The position numbers and the translations under genes were made by a program. Under the pieces are notes generated by a model. That model saw nothing but the letters and a program-made list of their open reading frames with translations. It was not told where the DNA came from and ran no database searches. Positions 1-7,964 of a stretch of DNA of 64,000 nt are shown here, piece by piece. The stretch is from Thalassospira profundimaris WP0211 (GTDB taxonomy: Bacteria; Pseudomonadota; Alphaproteobacteria; Rhodospirillales; Thalassospiraceae): the NCBI RefSeq assembly GCF_000300275.1, contig NZ_AMRN01000013.1, positions 1-64,000 of the forward strand, read 5' to 3'. Within the stretch, counting starts at the first letter, position 1, and each line of letters opens with the position of its first letter.

Positions 1-40
1 TAACGTGCGGTTTTGTACGCTCAAACTTTTCCTTGGCCAT
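1..40 (-). CDS. tuf: Elongation factor Tu, N-terminal fragment (runs off the window)
   Basis: Only the first 13 codons lie inside the window. On the minus strand they read MAKEKFERTKPHV, the near-invariant N-terminus of bacterial EF-Tu, which carries aminoacyl-tRNA to the ribosome. The gene continues beyond base 1. It lies downstream of tRNA-Tyr and tRNA-Gly on the same strand, recalling the tRNA-tufB cluster of many proteobacteria (in E. coli thrU-tyrU-glyT-thrT-tufB). The assignment rests on the short conserved start alone. Confidence 0.9.
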   Translation of the reverse strand, partial: MAKEKFERTKPHV

Positions 41-121
41 TGCCCTCAGATCCTATTATCCGAACCAAAAAAACACGTAGTAACCCACCGCACGAGCCGA
101 CGGGTTGCATCATAAGAATAT

Positions 122-195
122 TGGAGCGGGTGAAGGGAATCGAACCCTCGTCGTAAGCTTGGAAGGCTTCTGCTCTACCATTGAGCTACACCCGC
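122..195 (-). tRNA. tRNA-Gly (anticodon TCC)
   Basis: The minus strand begins GCGGGTGTAGCTCAATGGT and ends CACCCGCTCCA, so the 7-bp acceptor stem pairs and CCA is encoded. The anticodon loop is CTTCCAA, giving anticodon TCC (glycine). The T arm carries GGTTCGATTCC. It sits between tRNA-Tyr and the tuf start and probably shares their primary transcript. Confidence 0.97.
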
Positions 196-231
196 ATATT
201 TATGCTGCGAGCTCTCGCGAGGGCGAGAGAG

Positions 232-316
232 TGGTGGAGGGGGCAGGATTCGAACCTGCGTAGACTAAGTCGGCGGATTTACAGTCCGCTGCATTTGACC
301 GCTCTGCCACCCCTCC
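232..316 (-). tRNA. tRNA-Tyr (anticodon GTA)
   Basis: This is an 85-nt class II tRNA with a long variable arm, as expected for tyrosine. The minus strand starts GGAGGGGTGGCAGAGCGGTC and ends CCCCCTCCACCA with encoded CCA. The anticodon loop CTGTAAA gives GTA. It lies 36 bp upstream of tRNA-Gly on the same strand. Confidence 0.97.
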
Positions 317-510
317 ATCAGGGTCGTAACGCCATCCGGGTTTGACCCCGGCCTCGTTGCGGCGAGGGAGGGAATACGGCGAAGGCACCTACCCTGTCAA
401 CAGCAAAAAAAGCACGAAATCGTATTTCCTTTCCTATATGTTCGCCAAGTTTCGCCGATCAAACGAAGCAAACTGCATTCAGTCCCCTACGGCCCGGAGG
501 TTTCCGCCAT

Positions 511-1383
511 ATGTCGCGTCGCAATAAATCCCGTTCAGGAAATCGTCATCAAGGTGACGGGGCACCCGATGCCCTCCCGCAAGGCGATGAAAACCGTGAA
601 GGCAATTCGCGCCGCGGACGAAAACGCGGCCGTGACGGTGGCGGATCGGGTGGCAATTCGCGCCTGATTCTATTTGGGCGTCACCCGGTGATGATGGCAA
701 TAGCCAATCCGCAGCGCACGATTCACAAAATCTGGGCCACCGAAAACACCCGAGATGAAGTCATGGCCGCCCTTGCCGATGCCGAGCGCGATGACATCGC
801 GGTAGATTCGGCCGGACGCACCGACCTTGATGAAATGCTGCCGCCGGGCACCGTGCATCAGGGCATGGCCATGCATTGCGCCCCCCTGCCCCAGCTTTCC
901 GTCGAAGAACTGATTGCCGATCACCGCGATTCCGAGCAATGCACGGTTCTGATCCTTGATCAGGTGACCGACCCGCATAACGTTGGCGCGATCCTGCGCA
1001 GTGCGGCGGCCTTTGGCGCATCAGCGGTTATCGTGCCCGACCGTCATGCCCCGCCTGAAACCGGCGTGCTTGCCAAATCGGCCAGCGGCGCGCTTGAAAC
1101 CGTACCCTATATCCATGCCGGCAACCTGAACCAGACGCTTGATAAGCTTAAGGGCGCGCATTTTTGGCTGGCGGGTATGGATGGCTATGCCGAACAAACC
1201 CTGGCCGAAGCCAAACTGCATGGCCGTGTCGGGATTGTGATGGGATCCGAGGGTGAAGGCCTGCGCCGTCTGACGCGTGAAAGCTGCGACTTCCTGGTCA
1301 AGCTTCCGATGTCGGATCGCATCGAAAGCCTTAATGTTTCAAACGCAGCCGCCGTCGCGCTTTACGAGCTGTATCGCAAGTAG
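511..1383 (+). CDS. rlmB: 23S rRNA (guanosine-2'-O-)-methyltransferase RlmB / TrmH family
   Basis: SPOUT-class RNA 2'-O-methyltransferase of 290 residues. Residues 1-50 are a basic, Arg/Gly-rich low-complexity tail. Residues 51-130 look like the SpoU substrate-binding domain (RLILFGRHPVMMAI). The catalytic knot follows: motif 1 VTDPHNVGAILRSA (152-165), motif 2 IVMGSEGEG (242-250) and motif 3 IESLNVSNAAAV (272-283). The family typically methylates G2251 of 23S rRNA. The start is the ATG preceded by CGGAGG. The long basic tail is common in alphaproteobacterial members and probably binds RNA. A tRNA rather than rRNA target cannot be excluded from sequence. Confidence 0.9.
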   Translation: MSRRNKSRSGNRHQGDGAPDALPQGDENREGNSRRGRKRGRDGGGSGGNSRLILFGRHPVMMAIANPQRTIHKIWATENTRDEVMAALADAERDDIAVDSAGRTDLDEMLPPGTVHQGMAMHCAPLPQLSVEELIADHRDSEQCTVLILDQVTDPHNVGAILRSAAAFGASAVIVPDRHAPPETGVLAKSASGALETVPYIHAGNLNQTLDKLKGAHFWLAGMDGYAEQTLAEAKLHGRVGIVMGSEGEGLRRLTRESCDFLVKLPMSDRIESLNVSNAAAVALYELYRK

Positions 1384-1491
1384 GTCACAGCCCACGAACA
1401 CGCGCGTTTGAGGCGTTTTCACGGGATGTAAATTTCCGTGCTTCAAACTCTTGCAATCATCAGCGGCCCGGATTATGTTCGCGCCGCTCAC

Positions 1492-1568
1492 GCCGGCATA
1501 GCTATAATTGGTAGAGCAGCTGATTTGTAATCAGAAGGTTGGGAGTTCGAGTCTCTCTGCCGGCACCA
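1492..1568 (+). tRNA. tRNA-Thr (anticodon TGT)
   Basis: A 77-nt tRNA with acceptor GCCGGCA pairing with TGCCGGC, then ACCA. The anticodon loop TTTGTAA gives TGT (threonine). Two stem positions are not Watson-Crick: the fourth D-stem pair (A opposite G) and the first anticodon-stem pair (G opposite A). This slightly weakens the fold but is compatible with function. A strong terminator follows directly. Confidence 0.95.
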
Positions 1569-1570
1569 TT

Positions 1571-1610
1571 AAAGAAAACCCCGCAAGCCATCGGCTGCGG
1601 GGTTTTCTTT
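1571..1610. terminator. Bidirectional rho-independent terminator
   Basis: AAAGAAAACCCCGCA pairs perfectly with TGCGGGGTTTTCTTT, with a small GCC/GGC extension in the loop. It has T-runs on both strands, so it can end the tRNA-Thr transcript (plus) and the GFA-gene transcript (minus). Confidence 0.92.
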
Positions 1611-1628
1611 TGGCGTTACATCGAAATG

Positions 1629-2036
1629 CTATCTGGGCAGGCCTTCAAGCTGATCAATTTCATCAAGCCCGTGGTCCCAGCTCGCCTTGCTGCCCATCAT
1701 GATGTGGGCGTTCGGGCGTATCGAGACCGCGGTTTCAAGGCTGCCTGCCGGCACCACCAACAGCTTGCCGTCCATCTGCGTGTAGGGAACGGCCGCGCCG
1801 CATGTTTTGCAAAACGCCTTTTGATGGCGCGTTTCGGGCACGGTGTAGGACTGGATGTGATCCTGACCGTCTATCCAAGACAGCGTGGCCTTGGTTGAGA
1901 ACAGATTGGCTGCGTGCGCCGATCCTGTGTCCTTTTGGCAATATTTGCAGTGACACAGGAAGAACGCACCGAAACCCCCCGTGATTTCGTAGCGCACAGC
2001 CCCACACAGACAACCGCCTTGATGTTTATCAGCCAT
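1629..2036 (-). CDS. GFA-family (glutathione-dependent formaldehyde-activating-like) zinc protein
   Basis: A 135-residue protein of the GFA/CENP-V fold. Zinc-type cysteines are visible: GGCLCG (C9, C11), CHCKYC (C28, C30, C33) and FCKTCG (C76, C79), the usual set. The biochemical role of most family members is unknown, and glutathione-linked formaldehyde chemistry was shown only for a few. The start is MADKHQGG, preceded by an AGGGGGGG ribosome-binding site; a longer reading to 2108 would run into the upstream enzyme gene. It is the last gene of the TRAP-transporter operon, 16 bp after the PEP-mutase-family gene. Confidence 0.85.
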   Translation of the reverse strand: MADKHQGGCLCGAVRYEITGGFGAFFLCHCKYCQKDTGSAHAANLFSTKATLSWIDGQDHIQSYTVPETRHQKAFCKTCGAAVPYTQMDGKLLVVPAGSLETAVSIRPNAHIMMGSKASWDHGLDEIDQLEGLPR

Positions 2037-2052
2037 GACCACCCCCCCTGCC

Positions 2053-2937
2053 CTAGCCGTCGCGTCTGGACGACGCATAGCGTTCCGAAACGTCGTAATA
2101 GTCATCAAAACCGATGCGTTGACGCAGGTCCGCCCAACTCATCAGTTTGTCATCGCGCGGCTGGCCGACCTTCATGGTTTGCAGGCATTCGACCATGGCC
2201 TTCATGGCGGCGGCCATCAGCGATAGCGGATAGGCCGCGATCTGATAGCCGATCTGTTTGAGCTCTTCGGGCGACAGATCCGGGGTTTCGCCACCTTCCA
2301 CGATATTGGCCATCTTGGGGCCGGGAAGTTCGGCACAAAGGGTGCGCATTTCATCGAGGGATTTGGGGGCCTCGACAAACAGGATGTCGGCACCGAGTTC
2401 CTTGAACTTTGCGGCACGGTCAATCGCCTCGGTCAGGCCATGTTGATGACGGGCATCTGTGCGCGCCAGGATCAGGATGTCCGCCCCGGCTTCACGGGCA
2501 TCGACGGCGGCCTTGATGCGGTCAAACGCCTCATCCCGGCCGACGACTTCCTTGCCCTTGGTATGGCCGCAGCGTTTTGGTGCCAGCTGATCTTCGATCA
2601 TGACGGCTGCACAGCCTGCCTTGGCAAATCCGGTGACGGTCCGCCTGACATTCATCGCATTGCCGTACCCCGTATCGCCGTCCCCGATCACGGGGATCGA
2701 TACCGCATCGGTGATGTTGCGGGCCTGATCAAGGACCTCGCCATAGGACATCAGGCCCAGATCAGGTTCGCCAATCCGTGCAGCAGAGGTCGCAAAGCCC
2801 GACATGAAGGTCAGACCGAATCCTTCCTGTTCGATCAGTTTGGCGGAAAGCGCATCAAAGCAGCAGGGCATCGTGATCAGATCACCGGTGGCAAGCAGTG
2901 CGCGCAGGGTATCGGCAGGTGATTTTACTTTACTCAT
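2053..2937 (-). CDS. Isocitrate lyase / PEP mutase family enzyme (oxaloacetate decarboxylase-like)
   Basis: A 294-residue (beta/alpha)8 enzyme of the ICL/PEPM superfamily. The metal-binding segment GDGDTGYGN (85-93) and the signature KRCGH (121-125), containing the catalytic-loop cysteine, are present. The length fits the short lyase branch (2-methylisocitrate lyase, oxaloacetate decarboxylase, carboxyphosphonoenolpyruvate mutase) rather than true isocitrate lyase. The gene is 6 bp downstream of the TRAP large permease, so it probably acts on the imported organic acid or a close product. The exact substrate cannot be read from sequence. Confidence 0.85.
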   Translation of the reverse strand: MSKVKSPADTLRALLATGDLITMPCCFDALSAKLIEQEGFGLTFMSGFATSAARIGEPDLGLMSYGEVLDQARNITDAVSIPVIGDGDTGYGNAMNVRRTVTGFAKAGCAAVMIEDQLAPKRCGHTKGKEVVGRDEAFDRIKAAVDAREAGADILILARTDARHQHGLTEAIDRAAKFKELGADILFVEAPKSLDEMRTLCAELPGPKMANIVEGGETPDLSPEELKQIGYQIAAYPLSLMAAAMKAMVECLQTMKVGQPRDDKLMSWADLRQRIGFDDYYDVSERYASSRRDG

Positions 2938-2943
2938 CGGTCT

Positions 2944-4215
2944 TTACAGCTTGAAGGGAATATAAAGGGCGAGATCGTGCCACACATACAAAAGGGCGGC
3001 ACAAGCAAACATCAGCAGCAGGAACGGCGCAACACCGCGGGCAACCTCGCCCAGTCTGGCCTTTGCCACCGACTGGATCACATAAAGGTTAAGCCCGACG
3101 GGTGGCGTGATCAGGGCACATTCGACCATGATCACCATGTAAACACCAAACCAGATCGGATCGAATCCGAGGGCAAGGGCGGCTGGCAACAGAACCGGTG
3201 TCATGATCAGCACCATCGAAAGCGCTTCGAACACCAACCCCATCACCAGCAGAACCGCTGTGACAATCAGGATGAAACCAAGTTCGGTATCGACCCCTTG
3301 GGTGATCATCACCGAGATGTCCTGCGGGATGCGATAAAGCGTGATCGCCTTGCCAAAGACCTTGGCCCCGGCAATGATCAGAATGATCGCAACCGTGGTT
3401 GCCATGGAATCGAACACCGCCTTTTTAAGCGCATCCCAAGTCAGAACCCGCATGATCGGGCCGGTGATGATCAGGGCGGCGGCAAAGCCGATGGCCGCGG
3501 CCTCGGTCGGGGTGAAGGCCCCGGAATAGATGCCCGATATGATCAGCACGGCCAGAACAACCGATGGCAGAGCGCGGATGGTGGCACGTTTGCGTTCGGC
3601 CCAGTCTTTTTTCGGTTCAAGTTCCTGTCCGCCCATACGGGCGTAAATCATCGAAAAGATGATAAAGAACACCAAAAGCGCGATGCCCGGACCGATCCCG
3701 GCCAAAAACAGCGAGATCACCGATTCTTCGGTGACAAAGCCATAAATGATCATCGGGATTGATGGCGGGATCAGAATGCCAAGGGTGCCGCCCGCGGCCA
3801 GCAATCCATAAACAAACCGCTTGTTATAGCCACGATTGATCATTTCCGGGATGGCAACCGTGCCGATGGTTGCCGCCGTCGCAACCGAGGACCCGGAAAT
3901 GGCGGCAAACACACCACAAGACAGGATGGTCGCCACCGCAAGCCCACCCGGCCAATGGCCGACCCAGGCACTGACAGCAGCAAACAGGTCATTGCCGACA
4001 CCGGCACGCAGCAGAATGTTTGACATCAAAAGGAACAGCGGCACGGCCAGCAGGATAAACCCATCAAGCGTGGACAAAACCGCCTGTGGTGCCATCAGCG
4101 GCGAAAAGCCACCAAGGATCAGCATGGCAAGGCCAAGCCCGCCGAGCGCGAAGGCAACCGGCACACGCATCAGAAGCAATGCGAACATCGCGGCAAGGGT
4201 CAGGACGATGGTCAT
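2944..4215 (-). CDS. dctM: TRAP transporter large permease (DctM type)
   Basis: A 423-residue inner-membrane protein, almost wholly hydrophobic, with about 12 predicted segments. It has the DctM features LAVPLFLLMSNILLRAG and AAGGTLGILIPPSIPMIIYG. It couples sodium influx to uptake of an organic acid delivered by the periplasmic DctP. Its start overlaps the end of dctQ by 4 bp, implying translational coupling. Length is normal for the family. The substrate is unknown; the lyase gene directly downstream suggests a di- or tricarboxylate or related hydroxy acid. Confidence 0.93.
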   Translation of the reverse strand: MTIVLTLAAMFALLLMRVPVAFALGGLGLAMLILGGFSPLMAPQAVLSTLDGFILLAVPLFLLMSNILLRAGVGNDLFAAVSAWVGHWPGGLAVATILSCGVFAAISGSSVATAATIGTVAIPEMINRGYNKRFVYGLLAAGGTLGILIPPSIPMIIYGFVTEESVISLFLAGIGPGIALLVFFIIFSMIYARMGGQELEPKKDWAERKRATIRALPSVVLAVLIISGIYSGAFTPTEAAAIGFAAALIITGPIMRVLTWDALKKAVFDSMATTVAIILIIAGAKVFGKAITLYRIPQDISVMITQGVDTELGFILIVTAVLLVMGLVFEALSMVLIMTPVLLPAALALGFDPIWFGVYMVIMVECALITPPVGLNLYVIQSVAKARLGEVARGVAPFLLLMFACAALLYVWHDLALYIPFKL

Positions 4216-4700
4216 TCGTGCGCCCCTTTCGGAATATCCTTGCCGCGTGCAAGACCGATAATCTCGATCACCGCCTGAATGGCAAGCAGTGCAAACCCGA
4301 TGGCGACAGGCAGTTCAGCAACCCATGCCGGAAGATCAAGCATGGTGCCGCTGGTGCGGCCGCGCTCGAAGCTTTCATAAAAGATTTCCCAGCCCTTGAT
4401 CGTCACCATCACCGAAAAGGCCAGAATGCAGGCCATGGCAATGATTTCGACAAGGCGCTGGACCTTGGGCGCGAGAAGACGGGTGATTGCATCCACCGAA
4501 ATATGGCGGCGTGCGGCCAGTGCCCAAGGCATCCCCAAAAGCGATCCCCAGATCAGACACAGTTGGGAAAGCTCGGCTGCCCAGATGGTCGGGCGCACAA
4601 AGAAATACCGTGCCAGCACTTCATAGGTCAGCATGCAGCCAGCAAGCACAAACAGGATGGCCGCGACCCACGCAAGAATAAGCGTCAATCGATCAAACAT
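4212..4700 (-). CDS. dctQ: TRAP transporter small permease (DctQ type)
   Basis: A 162-residue membrane protein with four predicted transmembrane segments, typical of DctQ. The motif WAAELSQLCLIWGSLLG and the cytoplasmic RRHISVDAI loop are family hallmarks. It partners DctM. It lies 165 bp downstream of dctP, a gap that contains a long stem, and overlaps dctM by 4 bp. Start is the ATG giving MFDRLTLILAW. Confidence 0.92.
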   Translation of the reverse strand: MFDRLTLILAWVAAILFVLAGCMLTYEVLARYFFVRPTIWAAELSQLCLIWGSLLGMPWALAARRHISVDAITRLLAPKVQRLVEIIAMACILAFSVMVTIKGWEIFYESFERGRTSGTMLDLPAWVAELPVAIGFALLAIQAVIEIIGLARGKDIPKGAHE

Positions 4701-4796
4701 GATTTAAACAGTGCATGTTGGAAAACAGGACGTCATCACCACACGGTATGGACACTGGCCCAAGCATGCGCGGTGATGACAACAAATCAAAATACG

Positions 4797-4854
4797 CCCC
4801 GGTCGGCGTCCATGGGCGATCATGCAGCGCATGGCACATGGCACCCGACCGGTG
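4797..4854 (-). other. Stem-loop in the dctP-dctQ gap (candidate attenuator or mRNA stabiliser)
   Basis: CCCCGGTCGG (4797-4806) pairs with CCGACCGGTG (4845-4854) with one mismatch, and the loop holds further CATGG/CCATG complementarity. There is no T-run, so it is unlikely to be a full terminator. Such hairpins after a binding-protein gene often let dctP be made in excess over the permeases. The function here is inferred. Confidence 0.5.
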
Positions 4855-4865
4855 ACGTCAAATCC

Positions 4866-5855
4866 TTAGAACTTCTGGGCGGCCTCGAAGACCTGTTTGC
4901 CAAGATCACCGGTATTGGCAAGGAATGCCTCGTAAACCGGTTTGGCAGCTTCGCGCCATGCAGCCATTTCTTCCGCCGTCGGGGTGTAAATAGTCATGCC
5001 GTTGGCTTTGGCTTCGTCAAACGCCTCCGCCTCGATCGTCGACATGCGATCACGCACATCGTTCTCGGCATTGATGGCCGCGGTTGAAATGATGTCACGC
5101 TGCGCATCGGTCAGGCCGTTCCAGAAGTCGGTATTCACAACGACGATGAACTCGATATCGGCATCGTTGGTGGTGGTGACGGTGTCCATGACTTCCCAAA
5201 GTTGACGGGATTTCACACCCGACATGCCGGTCATGCCGACATCAACCGTGCCACGCTGATAGGCGATATACTGCTCGGAGCCTGAAATCAGGGTCGGTGC
5301 ACCACCGGCAGCGGAGATGAAATCACCCTGGGTTTTCGAGAACACGCGAACTTTCTGGCCTTTCAGACCATCCGGACCTTTGATCGGGCCACCGTTCGAC
5401 AGCATGATCGACCCGCCATAAGCCTGCCACCACAGAACCGTCGAACCGGTTTCAGCAATGGCTTCATCAAGCGGCGCACGTACCGGGGAATCCGGGGAAA
5501 CGGCCTTACGAACCTTTTCTTCGGTATCGAGCAGGAACGGCTGATAGAAGATATCAACCGCCGGGACATCACCAACATAACGTGTCAACGACGCGACACC
5601 CATTTCAATCGCACCCGATCCAACGGCAGCAGGAACTTCCTTGTCCTTGTAAAGCTGGGCCGAATCGTAGATCTGGACTTCGATATCGCCGTTTGATTTT
5701 TCCTCGACCTCGTTCTTGAACATCAAAAGGTTCTGACCGAGGTGGCTTTTCATCGGCAATTGCAGGGAAATACGCAATGTCAGGTCTGCGGCCTGAACCG
5801 TGCCGGAAAATCCGACGGCTGCCATCAGTGCGGCAGCAAGGGCAAATTTTTTCAT
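4866..5855 (-). CDS. dctP: TRAP transporter substrate-binding protein (DctP type)
   Basis: A 329-residue periplasmic binding protein. The signal peptide MKKFALAAALMAAVGFSGTVQA precedes a mature start ADLTLRIS. Family features include GLKGQKVRVFSKTQGDF, containing the conserved arginine that binds the substrate carboxylate, and VVVNTDFWNGLTDAQRDII. I chose the ATG at 5855 because it follows a GGAGG site and gives a clean signal peptide; an upstream in-frame ATG would add a charged extension. First gene of the dctP-dctQ-dctM-lyase-GFA operon. Confidence 0.93.
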   Translation of the reverse strand: MKKFALAAALMAAVGFSGTVQAADLTLRISLQLPMKSHLGQNLLMFKNEVEEKSNGDIEVQIYDSAQLYKDKEVPAAVGSGAIEMGVASLTRYVGDVPAVDIFYQPFLLDTEEKVRKAVSPDSPVRAPLDEAIAETGSTVLWWQAYGGSIMLSNGGPIKGPDGLKGQKVRVFSKTQGDFISAAGGAPTLISGSEQYIAYQRGTVDVGMTGMSGVKSRQLWEVMDTVTTTNDADIEFIVVVNTDFWNGLTDAQRDIISTAAINAENDVRDRMSTIEAEAFDEAKANGMTIYTPTAEEMAAWREAAKPVYEAFLANTGDLGKQVFEAAQKF

Positions 5856-6156
5856 GATGGACGTCCTCCGAGAACTTTTATTCTGTTTCTTCATTCAGGA
5901 CGGCAAGGATGCGCCCATTTTTCGGCGGTGTTCAACATGTTTTGACTACGGCGAAACCCTGACCGGGCGGCTCACAGTGCGGCGCACATAAGACCAGAAC
6001 TCAGCAAGATGAAGACATACAGACGACAAGCACAGCTTCGATAACGGCACTGCGGTATTGAAATAATTTGCGATGGAAATATCCATGCGTCTCGTCTGGC
6101 ATGCCAGAATGATCGTTCTGAATACAAAACCGGGAATCGCAAGCCGTTTCAAAACA
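5856..6156. other. Intergenic region upstream of dctP
   Basis: This 301-bp gap holds the presumed dctP promoter (minus strand) and the 3' side of the GNAT gene. Apart from the GGAGG site of dctP I see no convincing operator, terminator or small gene. Confidence 0.5.
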
Positions 6157-6711
6157 CTATCTGATAATGCGCTTATACATCACAGTGGTGCCGCTGAGCT
6201 TTTCGGAGTCCGGATCGCGGGCAAAGTCCGGGATGACACCGGTGGTCTCGAACCCGAGCGAGGTATAAAGAATCTCGGCACTGTCGCCGGTTCGGGTATC
6301 AAGCGTCAGCAAGGTTCGCCCAAGTTCACGTGCGCGGTTTTCGGCCGCCTGCATCAACAGCCGGGCAATGCCCCGCCTGCGACAATCGGGGCGCACCATC
6401 AGTTTGCTGATATCGCCGCGATGGGCCTGATTGGGCATGGTGTCATAATCAAGCTGGACCGTGCCGACCACGCGATCCTGATCAAGGGCAGCAAACAGGA
6501 CCCGTTTTCCACCCTTAAGTGCGGGGATGGTTTTATCGCGCCAAAAAGCTTCCGCCTCGCCGACCGGGAAGGGTTCGATAAAACCAATGCTGGCCCCGTC
6601 ATGTACGCAGGCATGCAGCATGTCGGCGAACTGATCCAGGCGCGCTGTGACGCCATCAGCATCAAGGCTGACGATATCGAGATCGGGGGCGGTGTGCGTC
6701 GTTGATGGCAT
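6157..6711 (-). CDS. GNAT-family N-acetyltransferase
   Basis: A 184-residue single-domain acetyltransferase. The acetyl-CoA pyrophosphate loop motif is visible as VRPDCRRRGIARLLMQ, followed by ARELGRTLLTLDTRTG and the C-terminal LYTSLGFE. The acceptor substrate is not predictable. I start it at MPSTTHTAP, 14 bp after the XRE regulator's stop; a longer reading would overlap that gene. It probably forms a two-gene operon with the regulator. Confidence 0.85.
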   Translation of the reverse strand: MPSTTHTAPDLDIVSLDADGVTARLDQFADMLHACVHDGASIGFIEPFPVGEAEAFWRDKTIPALKGGKRVLFAALDQDRVVGTVQLDYDTMPNQAHRGDISKLMVRPDCRRRGIARLLMQAAENRARELGRTLLTLDTRTGDSAEILYTSLGFETTGVIPDFARDPDSEKLSGTTVMYKRIIR

Positions 6712-6725
6712 AACGGTTCTTTCGC

Positions 6726-7280
6726 TTAATCGATGATAAACAGGTGATATTTCGCACCCTGATCGCGGGGCGTTTGAAACACATTGCCACCACGCAATTG
6801 ATAGCGCAGGCAATCGCCCGCCGTCAGGTGATGGGTTTGGCCATCGACTTCCATCGAAAGCGCGCCAGACAGCATCACCAAATGATGTTCAAGCCCATCC
6901 CTCGGCGATCCGTCATATTCAATGCGCTGGCTGGGGCCGATTTCGACTTCGATCACCTCGCCCGACAATTGTTTGGATGTCGGGGAGACCAGCCGTCTTT
7001 GATAGCCAGTATCAGGATCAGTCCAGACTTCCTGATCGGCACGCACAACAAGTGGCACAAAATCGTCTTCGACCATTTGCATCAGGCGTGACAGGGTAAC
7101 GCCAAAAGCAACACACAGCTTTCCCAGCACATTGGCAGTCGGGCTGACCTCGCCCTTTTCGATCCGCGACAGGCTGGCGCGACTGACCGCACTTTTTTGT
7201 GCAAGCTCATCAAGCGACCACCCCCGTTCGGCGCGCAAAGCGGCCAACCGTTGGGCCAGTCTTGTTTCAATCTCATCCAT
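6726..7280 (-). CDS. XRE-family transcriptional regulator with cupin sensor domain
   Basis: A 184-residue protein. Residues 5-62 form a Cro/CI-type helix-turn-helix (LAQKSAVSRASLSRIEKGE). A C-terminal cupin follows (LEHHLVMLSGALSMEVDG through GDCLRYQLRGGN), the architecture of PuuR/SutR-like regulators. The start MDEIETRL is placed by AAAGGATGTCGCC; a codon 21 bp upstream is possible. The co-transcribed GNAT is a likely target; the effector is unknown. Confidence 0.88.
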   Translation of the reverse strand: MDEIETRLAQRLAALRAERGWSLDELAQKSAVSRASLSRIEKGEVSPTANVLGKLCVAFGVTLSRLMQMVEDDFVPLVVRADQEVWTDPDTGYQRRLVSPTSKQLSGEVIEVEIGPSQRIEYDGSPRDGLEHHLVMLSGALSMEVDGQTHHLTAGDCLRYQLRGGNVFQTPRDQGAKYHLFIID

Positions 7281-7341
7281 GGCGACATCCTTTAATCTCA
7301 TATTTGGGATATTTTTCCATTAATGAGAAATCGTCAAGATG

Positions 7342-7376
7342 AAAAAACCGGCCCTGCTTTCTTGGCAGGACCGGTT
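7342..7376 (-). terminator. Rho-independent terminator of the RidA gene
   Basis: Reading the minus strand, AACCGG-T-CCTGC pairs with GCAGG-G-CCGGTT (one mismatch) followed by TTTTTT. It lies about 40 bp after the RidA stop codon. Confidence 0.85.
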
Positions 7377-7416
7377 CATCGTCGACATTAGGGCATTACT
7401 GCCAATAACCGCTGGG

Positions 7417-7821
7417 TCACGCGTTGGCCGCCGGGATGCGTGCAATCACCTTGATTTCGAAATCAAAACCGGAAAGCCAGGTAACCCCGACTGCTGTCCA
7501 GTTCGGGTAAGGCGCCTGATCAAAGATCGCCTCCTTAACTTCCATGATGTCTTCAAACTGGTTTTCCGGGTCGGTGTGGAAGGTCGTCACGTCAATGATG
7601 TCATCAAAGCTGCATCCGGCGGCCGCAAGGATCGCCTTGAGGTTATCGAATGCGAGTTCGACCTGCTTTTTGAATTCAGGTTCCGGGGATCCGTCTTCAC
7701 GACTGCCCACCTGGCCAGAAACAAAGAGAAGATCGCCGGATTTGATGGCCGGGGAATAGCCATGCGCGTCATAAAGCGCATGGCGGTTTGGCGGAAAGAC
7801 GGCTTGGTTTGCGAGGGCCAT
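7417..7821 (-). CDS. RidA-family protein (YjgF/YER057c/UK114)
   Basis: A 134-residue single-domain protein of the Rid family. It contains GDLLFVSGQVG and the C-terminal PNWTAVGVTWL. RidA proteins hydrolyse reactive enamine/imine intermediates released by PLP enzymes, but several subfamilies have other or unknown activities. I do not see the canonical arginine motif of true RidA near the C-terminus, so this may be a Rid2-7 member. It is transcribed away from the TetR gene, with three shared operators in between. Confidence 0.85.
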   Translation of the reverse strand: MALANQAVFPPNRHALYDAHGYSPAIKSGDLLFVSGQVGSREDGSPEPEFKKQVELAFDNLKAILAAAGCSFDDIIDVTTFHTDPENQFEDIMEVKEAIFDQAPYPNWTAVGVTWLSGFDFEIKVIARIPAANA

Positions 7822-7876
7822 GAAGACCTCCTTGTTCGGGTAAAATTCGGTATCTGTGGTATTTCGAATTCAGTTC

Positions 7877-7948
7877 AGATACGCTGCGTATGTGAAGAAG
7901 ATATATTCACATACGCAGCGTATGTCAATTCACATACGTCACGTATGT
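7877..7948. promoter_or_regulatory. Three tandem palindromic operators between ridA-like and tetR genes
   Basis: Three sites share an odd-centred palindrome. Site 1 has the core ATACGC-T-GCGTAT (7879-7891). Site 2 is ACATACGC-A-GCGTATGT (7909-7925). Site 3 is ACATACGT-C-ACGTATGT (7932-7948). Centres are 32 and 23 bp apart. Site 3 ends 16 bp before the TetR start codon and abuts its GGAG site, so binding there should repress the regulator itself. The consensus resembles AcrR-like TetR operators. Binding by the adjacent TetR is inferred. Confidence 0.85.
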
Positions 7949-7964
7949 TAAACTGGAGTGCCCG

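Noticed and set aside
5946-6152. Small minus-strand frame between dctP and the GNAT gene
   Set aside because: No ribosome-binding site or coding-like pattern, and it lies in the expected dctP promoter.
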